64,000 nt of DNA from Nilaparvata lugens. Its lineage: Eukaryota; Arthropoda; Insecta; Hemiptera; Delphacidae. Below, in pieces: positions 11,041-23,301 of the stretch. The notes below the pieces were generated by a model, which ran no database searches, was not told where the DNA came from, and saw nothing but the letters and a program-made list of their open reading frames with translations. The stretch lies in NCBI RefSeq assembly GCF_014356525.2, contig NC_052507.1, positions 61,380,553 through 61,444,552 of the forward strand. The letters run 5' to 3'. Both the position numbers and the translations under genes were made by a program. The first letter of the stretch is position 1, and the number at the start of each line of letters is the position of its first letter.

Positions 11041-13186
11041 ATCATATAGATCATTATCTTGAGATTATCAAGAGGAAACATTATTTTGAGATTTCTAAAT
11101 CCTTGAAAAAAATGAGTGATTGAACTTGTAATAAATATTAGATATGTGGTCAATTTATGTAGCTGAAACCACACATTACTCATCAAATTACTTCTAATAA
11201 AAGGCTTCTGCTCAGTCCGCTTCATCTTTCTCAGAATCTTGATTTGATTTGTGATTAGTTTTTTTATTTTCATCTCCTTGATCCACTTTTCCTCGGTCTC
11301 TTAAAAGAGAGACTAGGAAAGCTGGGTGCTGAGAAGGAGAGTAATTCCTTGAGGAAGAGAATGAACCGGGAAAAGGGATAAAATAATGGAGAATGATAGA
11401 AATGCGTTGGATGATGGAAACATTTCTTTAGTTCAAAAATTTTGTGATTATGTTTTCAAAATCATGCTCACTTCAAATTTGTTTTCAATTGAACCTTAAA
11501 AAATTCATGATAGTGGTTCATAAGTATTTTTCATTAAAATATTGTTCGACTATTACCGTACTCTAAAAAGCTATGAAATAGGTAGGCTACCGTACTTAAC
11601 TTGAACATAAAAATATTTCCTCATAAAATAATTTTATTAGTTTTAATCATCACAATATTGTCAATTTAATAACCTTCCTTAGTTAAATTCATGTTCCTCT
11701 TTGAAATATATTGGATTCCATTGATGAGCGTAAGTTATTTAAAATTTACACTATGAACAGCGAGATACTGTACCTATTGTGTAATTTCTCCTTGTTAAAG
11801 TAAAATAAAAGCGATATTGTTAGTTCCACATAATTTAATTTGAGCAACTGAATTTAAAAGACTGATGAAGTCATTTAAATTTTTGTATAGTTATATTCAG
11901 GGTTATTGAAGACATGGTCTTGTATTAGACCTTCCCAAATCATGTTGCCTATATTACCTACCATCGTTTCCTTCCCCTATGTATTTTATGTACGTATTAC
12001 ATCGCTATGTAATGTACTCAATGTAAACCATCTAGAAAATTGGGAATTCCCTCTATAAAACATTGACATGAACAATACTCTATATAAAGTCGAATGCTCC
12101 TCTATAGATTGCTTACTGTATGTTATCAAATAATTTGAAAGTAAAAGCAATTAATCTTCTCATTACAATTCATTATTGATTCCTTGGCATGATGGTGTTT
12201 AACAATTCTGATGGATCTTTAGTCTCAATGCATTTTTGAGTAGGGTAGGCAATGGGTCCCTCATAGTATGTGAAGTTAGTAACAGCTTATCAAACAAAGG
12301 GGCGTGAATAATAGGCTACCCACTGTCGAGTTTGGCTTAATAGCATGTTCGGTACAGATTAGCTACAGTTAGTAGAGCAGAAAATGATTATCTTCCACTT
12401 GCCTTATTTCCTAATGTTTGAGCTTTTTATTGCTATAATATCGAAATTATAAGTTATCAAATAATGATTATTCTCAAGAAATAAAAATTCAAGTACCATT
12501 TTTAAAAATATTTACTCATGAAATGTTGAGACATGTTTTGATATTAAGGCGGGTCTGCACATCATCAGCTGTGCCCGGTCGTCCGGTGGAAAAGGTCAAC
12601 TTTGGAATAAATGAAGACCAGGTTCACACTATCCTATTCCGTTAGCTTGATTGAACACGTTTACTACAAAGGGTCTTATAATATTAATTTTCTAACGAAA
12701 AAAGTTATTTCATATCTGTTTGGTTGCAAAACTCGGTGAGTAAAATAACACCTAATGTGTATTGTTTTTCTATGAAACCTTTAATGAAATGAAAAGCATA
12801 ATATGGAGGAATAAATTGAAATCGCAACTAGTTTTGGATGTATCTTTATTGATTCACATAATAATTTATTGAAGTTGAATAAAGAATAGTACAGAATATT
12901 CTATAAAATAATGCTATTGCTGAAAATAAAACTATTTTGTTGAAAATTTATATCCATGACCATCAACGGCTTCTACAAACGAATATATCACTATACTTGA
13001 TACATAGAACAAATATATCAAGTTGTATACACAATGCATCTATCCTAATTCTCTTAATGAGAATGACTTAATTCCATGTATAGTATAGTTGATTAAGAAA
13101 CATCCATTCTGATAAAGAAATAATATGTTACTGAAATTTTCCGAACCCCTTGTGCATCTTTCTTGCGGAAATTGAACATCAATTAA
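11041..13186. other. Intergenic, no gene seen
   Basis: A small imperfect hairpin of GGTCTCTTAAAAGAGAGACT lies near 11,295. 12,550-12,650 is GC-richer (CTGTGCCCGGTCGTCCGGTG) and may be transposon-derived. Nothing else is identifiable. Confidence 0.5.
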
Positions 13187-13465
13187 TTATAGTACATCTT
13201 CAATAAACTATAGTTCTGTAGTTAAAATAATCAATCAAGTGCATGAATCGACTATCTAAACAATTTTCTCAATAATTGATTCTCTCAACATCAAATTATA
13301 GTAGCCTACATCTTCAATAAACTATAGTTCTGTAGTTAAAATAATCAATAAAGTGCAGGAATTGACTTTATAATTACCTAATTTTCTCAATTGAGTAGGC
13401 TAAAGATTCCAAAATATCAATTTTATGTGACTAACAAATAATTTTATAAAAAATCTTTCAAAGTT
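13187..13465. repeat. Local direct repeats downstream of the protease stop
   Basis: ATCTTCAATAAACTATAGTT plus CTGTAGTTAAAATAATCAAT occurs at 13,195 and again at 13,311. The longer second copy (about 13,294-13,465) matches 14,572-14,703 in the last intron. Confidence 0.8.
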
Positions 13466-13518
13466 GTATACATTCCCGGTGAATTTTGGACTATTATGAA
13501 TATCACAGGATACAAGCA

Positions 13519-13524
13519 TTTATT
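13519..13524 (-). terminator. Polyadenylation signal of the protease gene
   Basis: AATAAA on the minus strand, 28 bases after the stop codon. Confidence 0.6.
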
Positions 13525-13551
13525 TTTCAGGGGATTTTTTCTCGTATTTTA

Positions 13552-13737
13552 TTAGTTGGTGGTTGAGTTTTGCGGCCAGACGATGCTCTCAATCCAGGGC
13601 AAGTAGTAGGACACGCGTGTATAGACGCCTGGGGCGCCGGACCCACATTCTCGACGACCAAATGACGTCACGCCTATTACGTTGTACATGCAGTAAGGCG
13701 TTGAGAGGGCGTTTTGTAGTGGTCCACCGGAATCTCC
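13552..13737 (-). CDS. CLIP protease exon 7: catalytic Ser, C-terminus
   Basis: Acceptor TATTTTCAG. Residues 356-416 begin [10 protein letters not shown], with catalytic S358, the VTSFG strand, the [13 protein letters not shown] loop and a hydrophilic end (PQNSTTN, then TAA). Confidence 0.92.
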   Translation of the reverse strand, partial: GDSGGPLQNALSTPYCMYNVIGVTSFGRRECGSGAPGVYTRVSYYLPWIESIVWPQNSTTN

Positions 13738-16700
13738 CTGAAAATATAGAAAGTATGAATTATTATTTAATATCAATATCATTGAATACAGTGTTGGTAA
13801 TTGCGGCCTCAGCCATAGCGTCAACGCGGATATAACGTCATTTATTTATAGGTCCCGCCAAAATTATAAGTAATTTACACTGTGAAACTGAAAACCTCAA
13901 TAAAACGTTAGTAAATCACAAATCCTTTTCTATAACGTCAAGGAAATTGGCCCGAGAAGAATTGAGAGGACTGTTCAGAAGAAAATTACAGACTTCAGAT
14001 TGTGCTTATAAGTTGTGAATTGTCATTCCCATTTTCGTACTGGGCTCATACTTTAGGTCTTCCGTAGGGCGAAAATGTTTGTTCATAATGTTTGTTCTAT
14101 TGTCTGTTTCTTAAGGGCTACTTTTAATATAAATAAAAATATAAAAATATTTATAATTTAAATGTTTGTAATTTAAAAGGGTACTGAGATTTATTTTTTA
14201 TTTATATGTTTGTTCATTTTTGGAGTTTAATTTTTAGATAAGATTCAGTTATACGTGAGTATATGTTGAAGTATGTAATCCCTAATTATTCAACTACCTA
14301 TATTTGTTGAAACTTAAAAGTAGGTTGCCATATAAAAACTATGTTTTTAATTTTTTCTCGGTTTAAAATAAGGATTCTGAAACCTCATTTATAGTGTCAC
14401 TCTGATACAGCGTTATTAAATGTGTGGTTCCTTAAATGACGTTATAATCAAGTTCCACTGTATAACATGTCTGACGTTGTATTTTTCAGAAATAGCATGT
14501 TGTGTTTTCAAAATAAAAACAAAGGGTTCCTACTATTAGTGATTCCATTTAAAACAATATTTAATGGGTACATAAACTATAGTTCTGTAGTTAAAATAAT
14601 CAATGAAGTGAAGGAATTGACTTTATAATTAATTTTCTCAATTGAGTAAAGGTTCCAAAATATCAATATTTAATGTGACTTACAAATAATTTTATTAAAA
14701 ACCTTGCTTCTTGTTGGGGAGTATTTGATCTCCCAGTTGAAGACACAGATTGAAATGATCGCCGTGTTCTTTATAAGTTCTCCTGTTAGAAAGGTGAATA
14801 CTATAGTCCTACTTCAATCATTTTGATTTTTTAACTATCATAAGTCACCAAAAAGGAACAATTTTCTAACGGAAAAACTATATTTCACTTTTACTTTTGA
14901 GATTAGGGTTGAGTAGAGAGGAAATATTGTTTTTGAAATAAATTTGTCGTTATTTACATTGCATGTATCCTTCAAGTTGAGTAATGAGGAAAATATTTAT
15001 TTTAAAATGAATTCCTAGTCCTTACATTGCATGTATCTTTTTTTCCTTGTAAATCTCCGGCACAAATCATCCTTTCGTCGTCGATTCCCTGACGCAGCTG
15101 CCCGCCTTTCGACCAGTATTGCGAGCACTGAGTCTGGTTGATGATGTTCAGTCGCACTTTCAGCAGTTCTGAACTGCTCAGGCCACCTGTAACAAATTTA
15201 TTGCTTCATTCTATGTTTTTATGCTGATCTAGGACAGAGAAGATCTATTGAACCAGATCAGCAACACAAATACATTCCTATTGAAATAATTGTTGACATG
15301 ATGGAACATACTAACCACAAAGGTATTGGCCCAAAGCCAAAGTAGCAATACAAATGTACACAGTAGATCCACAGATAATAATAATTATACAGTAGATACC
15401 TATTGGAATAATTAGCGTACTACAAAATGAAAAATACTAACTACAAAGAAATGGTGATATGAAGCTTATTGAATTTGATATCTGGATGGAATAAGTATAA
15501 ATGTAATACCAAAGATTATTTGATTGGAAAGATTCTGTTAATGAACATCCAAACTTGAATAGGTTCTCAGGTAGCCCACACAAGTTGGAAACTTTCCTTT
15601 CATGAAATCTCATAGGCCTATTTATAGCTTGGACTCTCACCACTTACTTATTTATCCCTACATGGACATTACTATGCAATTAAGTATAAATTATGATTTC
15701 TTGGTAATTCCAGAACTACTAGTTTTCTACTCTAATCTCTGTATTTCCTAGTGGTGGAGGATGAGGATGCTCACATAAAAGGATAAAAAACTAAGGACGC
15801 TTATACCTTTTGACAATAATCATTTATCCTTTTAAATAAAGCATATCTTGGAAGATAATTATGATTGAAAAATTTAATTGGTCCTGAATAATTTTCGATC
15901 AGTACCGTACACTCTTTTCCTTAACTCATTTATATTGAATTATTTTTTCAAGGCTACAAAGTTGTAGACAATGATGTACCATCTTTTCTTATGTTGGCTA
16001 ATAAACCACTTGAACATTAGACCCAATTCATACAGAATGAGCGTCGGCGGAGACATGGCGCGGAATTTTGTCCCTTCCAGAAAAAGCTACAGTGCCACGT
16101 CTCTTGTGTGAGCATTGGTCCACAATGTAGGAGAAAAGTCTACACCACATCCCTGACCGACGTTCATTCTGTGAAAATTGGGCCTTAGTTTCAGTCATAA
16201 CAATGAAAATAAATTTACTATAATACAAAAATAATAATATTATAGGATATATTATAATATGTTTATTTTTAAAATAAATCAACTAGAAGTAGGCTACCCT
16301 ACTATTAAAAAAATAATCATTTATCTTTTATGAACACTGAAATATTGATAACCCTAAAACCAGACGCTACCGTTACTGTACAACTTATTATTATAAGTTA
16401 TGGTTTTTGAATACACAAGACATTTTATATCAATAAACAAAATTTTAAAATGATGACAATTCTCAATGATGATTTTACAATATTAGCAAACGATCAAAGT
16501 CATTGGATACAAGCAGGGTAAAAAGAATCACGGTAGAGCACCTGAATGGTTCAATCCGCTACAAACACTAGGTGAACAGAGTAGAATCTAAATCTCAAAC
16601 TTTCTTTGAATATAGAAATCTATTAAATTTTCAATATTCAATCATATAGATCAGTGATTCCCGACCCGGGGGCAATCGCACTCTTAGGAGAGCAAACTAA

Positions 16701-19700
16701 ACTGTTGAGGGGGCAAAAAATATACATTAAATAGGCCTATCCAAGGTATCTAGAATACAATGTATTCTCAGAATTTAGTCAACTCTTAGAATACAATGTA
16801 TTCTAGATACCTTGGATAGGCCTATTTGAAAATTTATACAGTAGGCTATCAATTTCCACACAAAGTCAAGGTCACTGACTGAAGATCAAATTCCATTTCA
16901 TATTTTCATGTTTTCTAATCGTATTGATATTTGAATGTCAAATCTGTCTTTTTTAGATGGAAGTTGCTGATTATTTCTATTTTTCTCCTCCCAAAATTAA
17001 GGATTTATTGAAAACACAAATTGAAATTGTCAACCACTTTTATTATTACACAATATATTTATACTATAACAGAACCTGGTTTCATGGCTTTACCAGCCAC
17101 ATCTTTAGTTTGTTTGTTATACATGTTGTTAAAACAAAGAAGCTGAAGATGTGGCTGGTGAAGCCATGAAAACAGGTTCTGTTATAGTATTGTATAATGA
17201 TAAAAGTGGTTGACAATTATTTCAATTTGTGTTTTCATTAAGGAAAAGTACCACAACATCAAACACAACACAACTGTAAGGTTAAAATGAATTTATTATA
17301 TTATTTGTTTAGCCAATGCTGTTATTGACATTTCTTGTTTGTATTTGACTTTTTTGTAATGTTACAAAAATAAAATGAATTTGAATTTTTATAAATAGTG
17401 AACTCGTATCAACTACAGTTACTACATAAACAGTAGCTTATGTACCAACAGTAACTGTATATTCAATTACTATTAAGCTGCGGCGTTTCACATCCACCAT
17501 CAAATTACCTTTTTGTATGAGATATGAAGCCGTTCTCTGACTTTTTTCTCTTATTTCTGCTTTGAATAGTATTTATTAATAATGTGAATATCTTCTGAAA
17601 GGTTTGAGATGCCGATATGCGGTTTTCGCCATTCTTTTTTTCCTAAAATTTCATATGATATCATGTATTGCATGACCACCTTTCTATTTAAAAAAATAAA
17701 GTTGCATTCAGTATGGCGGATCCAAAATGGCGGACCAGATTTTTGAAGTCATAGTAAAGTGGTATTTTCAATTTGAGTAGGATCCTCAATCACATCCACC
17801 GTAAAATAACCTTTGTATATGAGATATTAAGCAGTTCTCGGACTTTTCACCCACTCTGTATAATTGATACAGTAACTGTAGTATCAAGAAGCATGTTATT
17901 CCTAAAGGAACTTTTATTTTATGTTATTCCAAAAGCAATTCCCTTAGAAAAATAGTATTAGTTTCACATTGTCATAAATAGAATATAATATGCAATACTA
18001 AGGCGAGTTGCGAGGTTTTCGTTTGTGCTTTTCAGTCGTCCACACATGTCGTGCTCAAAAACAAGGCCGACAGCTTCTGTGTTAAATCATAGGAGCGTTC
18101 TGACCATTTCCATTTTCAACGACCTGTAGTTGACGTCGATGTAACGCAACGAAAACCCCCCTCCCCTCACCTAGGGATGCAATCGGGTAAATGCATTTTG
18201 AGAGAAGCAGGAGCATTTGAGCATGCCTCCACAACAGATCAATACCTGAGCGCCGCGTGATGTATCCATGGCAACATAAACTACAAGATCAGCTGAGTGA
18301 GTGTCCTACCTTCTATATCTATACAGAGAGTTTCAAAATGTTCTTCTTCGGGGTTACGAAAATTCACTACAGGAAGGCTATTCCACTTACTTAAATGATG
18401 CAGAGGATCAAACATTTTTTTAACATCTATAAAAGTTCATTGGTGACACTTCATACTTCAATACAAAATTCTAGCCCAAACACGCCCTAACATGTCTCTT
18501 TCGATAGAGGTGACCGCATTGATTATGCAATCCTTCAGTTCAGCGATATCGTTTGGCATTGGTGGGGTGAAAATCTTGTCTTTCACATAGCCCGATAGAA
18601 AGAAGTCACATGTCGTGAGGTCTGGTGATCTTGGTGGCCACAGAAAAAGTTATTGGTCCTCCTCAGACGCGCGTCCTATCCATCCAGCGTCGAGGCAGTC
18701 TTGTCTTAAGGTACTGTCGAATCTCGTTATCAAAATGGGCAGGACAACCGTCTTACTGGAAAATGAAGTCATTTTTAATAGCTGAGGCATAAGCGATAAT
18801 TGCAACATGTCCAGGTTTGTCATGCCGTTTACTGTCGTTTCTGCAAAAAATAACGGCCCATACACTACCATTTGGTGGTAGCCATTTTCTATTTTGTCCA
18901 CACCTAGCGGGCAAACTGTCAACTAACTGCCCAGTACCTGTGGAAAAGTTTTTTGTAATGCATTTTCGCAGCCCCGAAGAAGATACTCCCTGACATACGG
19001 GTTCGGCTTGTTTTGCCTTTGCACAGATTATACATCATTCAACGAAACTGTTGCATCCAAACTATACGCGGATACAAAGGTAATATAGATTGAAATATTC
19101 CGTTTTTCAAACAATTTAATTGACAAAGACAGGCAAGCATTGAGATAAATAGGTATCTTATTCCTTCGATCCACGAAGAATTATAAATATAATATGATAT
19201 TTTATTCTCATTAGGCATTAACTTATTGATTTCCATTTTGAGAGCATTGAAACATGAATAGTAGATTACCTACTTTCATATGTGGGTTTGTGAAGAATGA
19301 ATTACGCAAATATTAAGAAAAGAAATATTCTGTTTTTAGGATAACAACTATCTCGGGAAATCAGAACCACTTGATGCTGCTATCAAAAACTGCTGGTTGA
19401 GGGCTATAATATCAAAGTCCTATATTGTCGCAAGAACATTATCATATTAATATTGCTGTATTAACAATATATATTTGAACTATTAATAATTATTAATTAA
19501 GCTACTATTCTCAACGAAGTAAATTATTGATTAATATACTGTACTAATGTATACAGAATACTAATATATTGTTAATAAATTATCAATTCTATATCACAAT
19601 TTCTAAACGTATATTTTATTCTTCAAGGAAAATATTTTTCATGATTTTATAATTTAAGGGATTAAAATTCAATAATTTAAACGATATTAAATTCAAACTA

Positions 19701-22700
19701 TTTGAAAACAGTGCGGAGAGCTAGAAAAGGGCAGTTATCTGCTTTGTCTAATGACAGACAAGGTTAGCAAACCATTGTTAATCAGGTGCTGACTTTATAA
19801 CGTGTTAATCTCACCATAGATACACCATAATTTATTCTATTGAAATTTAGATATTTTTTGTATTTTATGATAAGGGCCACATACCCAATACAAAGAGTTG
19901 CAAACGAAGATCACTAATAAATAGGCCTACATACATTATTACAACAATACGGTATCAAGAACAGATTGCAGGAAAAAATTGATAATCACAGAAGCACAAA
20001 TCGATAAATCAACACATAATAAATAGAAAATATAGAAACAAAACAACTATTATAAAGGATTAATAGTGGCAACAGGCATCGATAACAGATAGCTACTCTC
20101 TAAAATTGCATAATGCAGATTCATCAATCATGACAAACCAGAGCAAATCTAATATTTTTTGCCTTATACTTGAGTAATTTGTCACATACATATAAGTCGC
20201 AATGTACCGTTCTCTAATATCTTGATACACTGCAATTTATTCTATTAATGAAATATGTATCTAGTGACGAAAGTACAAATTCGAGATAAGAATATGTATT
20301 CATAGTTAATATTATTGTAATTTAAATTAAGTGAGTTGCGAGATATTTTTTTGAAAAAATTCACTGGAAGCCGAAAAAAAAATTATTGCAGAGGATTATC
20401 AAAGATTGCAAATAAGCAGAGGTTTATTAAACGAAGTTTGCAAATATAAAAAAACTGAAAGCATAGAGGGTTATTGGAAAACTTGACATAGTTTTAAATG
20501 TGGCTTTCACGAAGATTAGCTTAGAATAATAATGGCTTTTTTCCTTAATCAAGTGGTATAAAACTGTAAATTATAAAACATATGGTTTATCTTCTAGGCC
20601 TTAGGGCTATCAATATTATCACCTCAGTACCTATTCTTAGAAATCAAATAACTTAATTTTTTTATAAGGGTGTAGTCACTTAGTTGATTAATTTGAAAAT
20701 AAATCATTAGATAGATTAGCATTTTGCCCATCATTGACAAAAATGTTGCTCAATGTAACAGTTGGATGCTAAATTGAGTATAAGTCTACATGTAACCGAT
20801 TGTTCACATAGGCGAATCTGTAACTCTCTTTTTTATATAAATTCAATAAATCAAATTTTACCCTGGTTTTACGTTCCAATAACCCCCCCCCCTGGTTCTG
20901 TTACCATTACTCAGAACTATAATACTGGTCCTTTTTTGTAGTGTTTATTGTATTTTTTTGTCTAGTACTGTATTGCACTTTGTTGAATATTTTGTATTTG
21001 TATTTCTGACATATTCTGACATTATAATTATTCAGAATAAACTTCTAGAAAAGTACCACGGGCTATAAAGCCCAAAACTGTTCCAATTCTAATTTATACA
21101 ATAGTCAGACATAAAAATTAGACTACTGTATATGAAAAATAAAATTATACTACAATACACATAAAAATTCAATTCATTTTGCTGGCTGAAATCAATCATT
21201 GAACGCTTTCGCCCTTATAAAGGCAATTAATCAATCAATCCGTTACATCATAAATATGTCTTACTATCAATGTTGCTCTTATGTCATATTCTTTTTCAGT
21301 ATCCAAACATCTTGGTGAAGGATTACATATATTTATCCTTTTGCTGAAGATCAACCATTTACCTCGAAATGCGTCCAGATGCGAATTTACAAAACATATA
21401 TTTTATGTGAGTAAAATAATTGTCAAATTATTGTATATGCATATCATAATTTTGTTTTATGATGAATAATTAGGATATTAGGATGGAATAACAGTGTAAA
21501 GATTGAAAACACGAAGTAAACTTGAGTTACAGTACTGGAAAACTTTCAGTGACTGTGCCAGCTTCCTCAACCAAACTAGACTGTAAAGTCCAGTTGATTG
21601 TGTAATCTGTAGGTACACTGTTATTCTTTCCTGATTTATTTATTTATCTAATAAAATTGACTTCGTGTCCTGTCCTGTGTGGCGCCGACTATTCTGGAAA
21701 ACGTCTCTAGTGTGTCTCGGCCAAAAGGTGTTTCTTTGAACAAAGGAAGAGGCGTTGTATTTTGGGTTCAGCATCTAACATAATATGTCAATAATTTTCA
21801 ATACCGTACTTCATCATTTCCTTGTTCAGTAATTTTCAATGCCTTTCATTAATTTTCATCACTTCGTCATTTCAGTGTTCAACTATCGTAATTTATAATT
21901 GATTGTTCTATTCTGAAGTGGAACTTTCAGATTGTTTGGTGTGAAAATCAATATGGACATAACCTATTTGGGCTATTAATTTGAGACAAAATTAAGAAAT
22001 TTAGAGAAGTTTTGGGCTATAGCCTGTTCTTTGTTTTCCGAATATTATTTGTTTGCTTAATTCAATAAATATAAAAAAATTAATACTCCTTTTGTTTGCA
22101 GGTGTTGGTTGAAATTCCACTGATCCAGCCATCTTGAGGATATTGGGTAACAGCAAACTGATATTAGTATTTGTTTCACATTATCAAGCTAATTGGATAT
22201 TACACAAGCCTTCATTCTTGTATCTTGGATTAGCCTAAATCAGTTCAATAGGTACTTCAAGTATGGCCACATTTTCAAACCTTTGTCTCTTGTATCTTGG
22301 ATAAATCAATTAAATATTCCAAGTATGGCCAGCACTTTCACAAGCCCAGAAGAGCTGTCCGATTGGGAAATGATTGACTTGAGTCATGAGGAGATCATGA
22401 AGGCTCTGAATCAACCTCTTCAAAAACCTTCAATCGAAAAAATCTGTCATCTGACTTGTTTGGTAATCGCTGACAAAGTTCCAAGCGAATTTAGTAGTAT
22501 AACGGATACAATAGAACTTGGCTCAATAGCAGACAAATTGCACACTACTTATTGCCCACTACATGATGACAAATCAACTGAATTATCTCCCTCCAATCAA
22601 TCAGAGCCCATCTCTTCGACATCATCAACTACACATGAAAAAGTCCCAGAAATGTTGCATGCAAAACTGGAATTATTATCTCCTCCCAATCAATTGAAAC

Positions 22701-23266
22701 CCATCCCTTCGACATCATCAACTAATCATGTAAAACCCTCAAAAATGTTGCATGAGGAGCTAGATTCGAATCATGGGGAGGTTTCAAACACTACAGAGAA
22801 TTTGAGTTCTAGAATAAAATCGCTGGGTAGATTCAATGAATGCATTTTCTCGAGCTTTGATACTACTCGATATACAGATATCCGAGACTTTGGTTTGGTG
22901 TATTTAGGAAAAGCTCTTGAAGTAAAACCCCAGAAGTTGACTAATCTTTCCCTCAGAGGAAATTTGGTTACAAGTGAATTGCTCATTGAATTTTTAAAAT
23001 ACTTACCAAAATCTGAAATTTGTTCTCTTGATTTACCAAAAGTAGTTGAACAGAGCCCAGACAAATACAGAGACCAGTCAAGAGCAGAGTTATGTGAAAT
23101 CCTACCTGAAATACCTTATCACTTGGGAGATAATTTAGTCTATGATGAAGATTACTTAGATGATGATTATGAAGGTGATCGAATTCCTTGGCCAACCATC
23201 CTATTAACCAGAAATGTGTTATCTGATTATGGATATTTCAATGCTGCTACTGCTGCTGATGATAGA

Positions 23267-23301
<35 letters not shown>

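Larger units (their letters stand above)
13738..15025 (-). other. Protease intron 6
   Basis: Holds a GGGCTAC module (14,115) and a 130-bp direct repeat (14,572-14,703) that also lies just beyond the terminal exon. Confidence 0.8.
15187..18323 (-). other. Protease intron 5, 3' part
   Basis: Contains a local duplication (around 15,270-15,310 and 15,395-15,440), the MITE at 16,021, two foldbacks (16,730 and 17,009), and a diverged pair at about 17,490-17,550 and 17,790-17,850 (CACATCCACCNTNAAA then GAGATAT). Confidence 0.6.

Noticed and set aside
22193..22324. Longer N-terminus of the LRR protein
   Set aside because: The open frame above 22,325 begins at TTG and contains no ATG.
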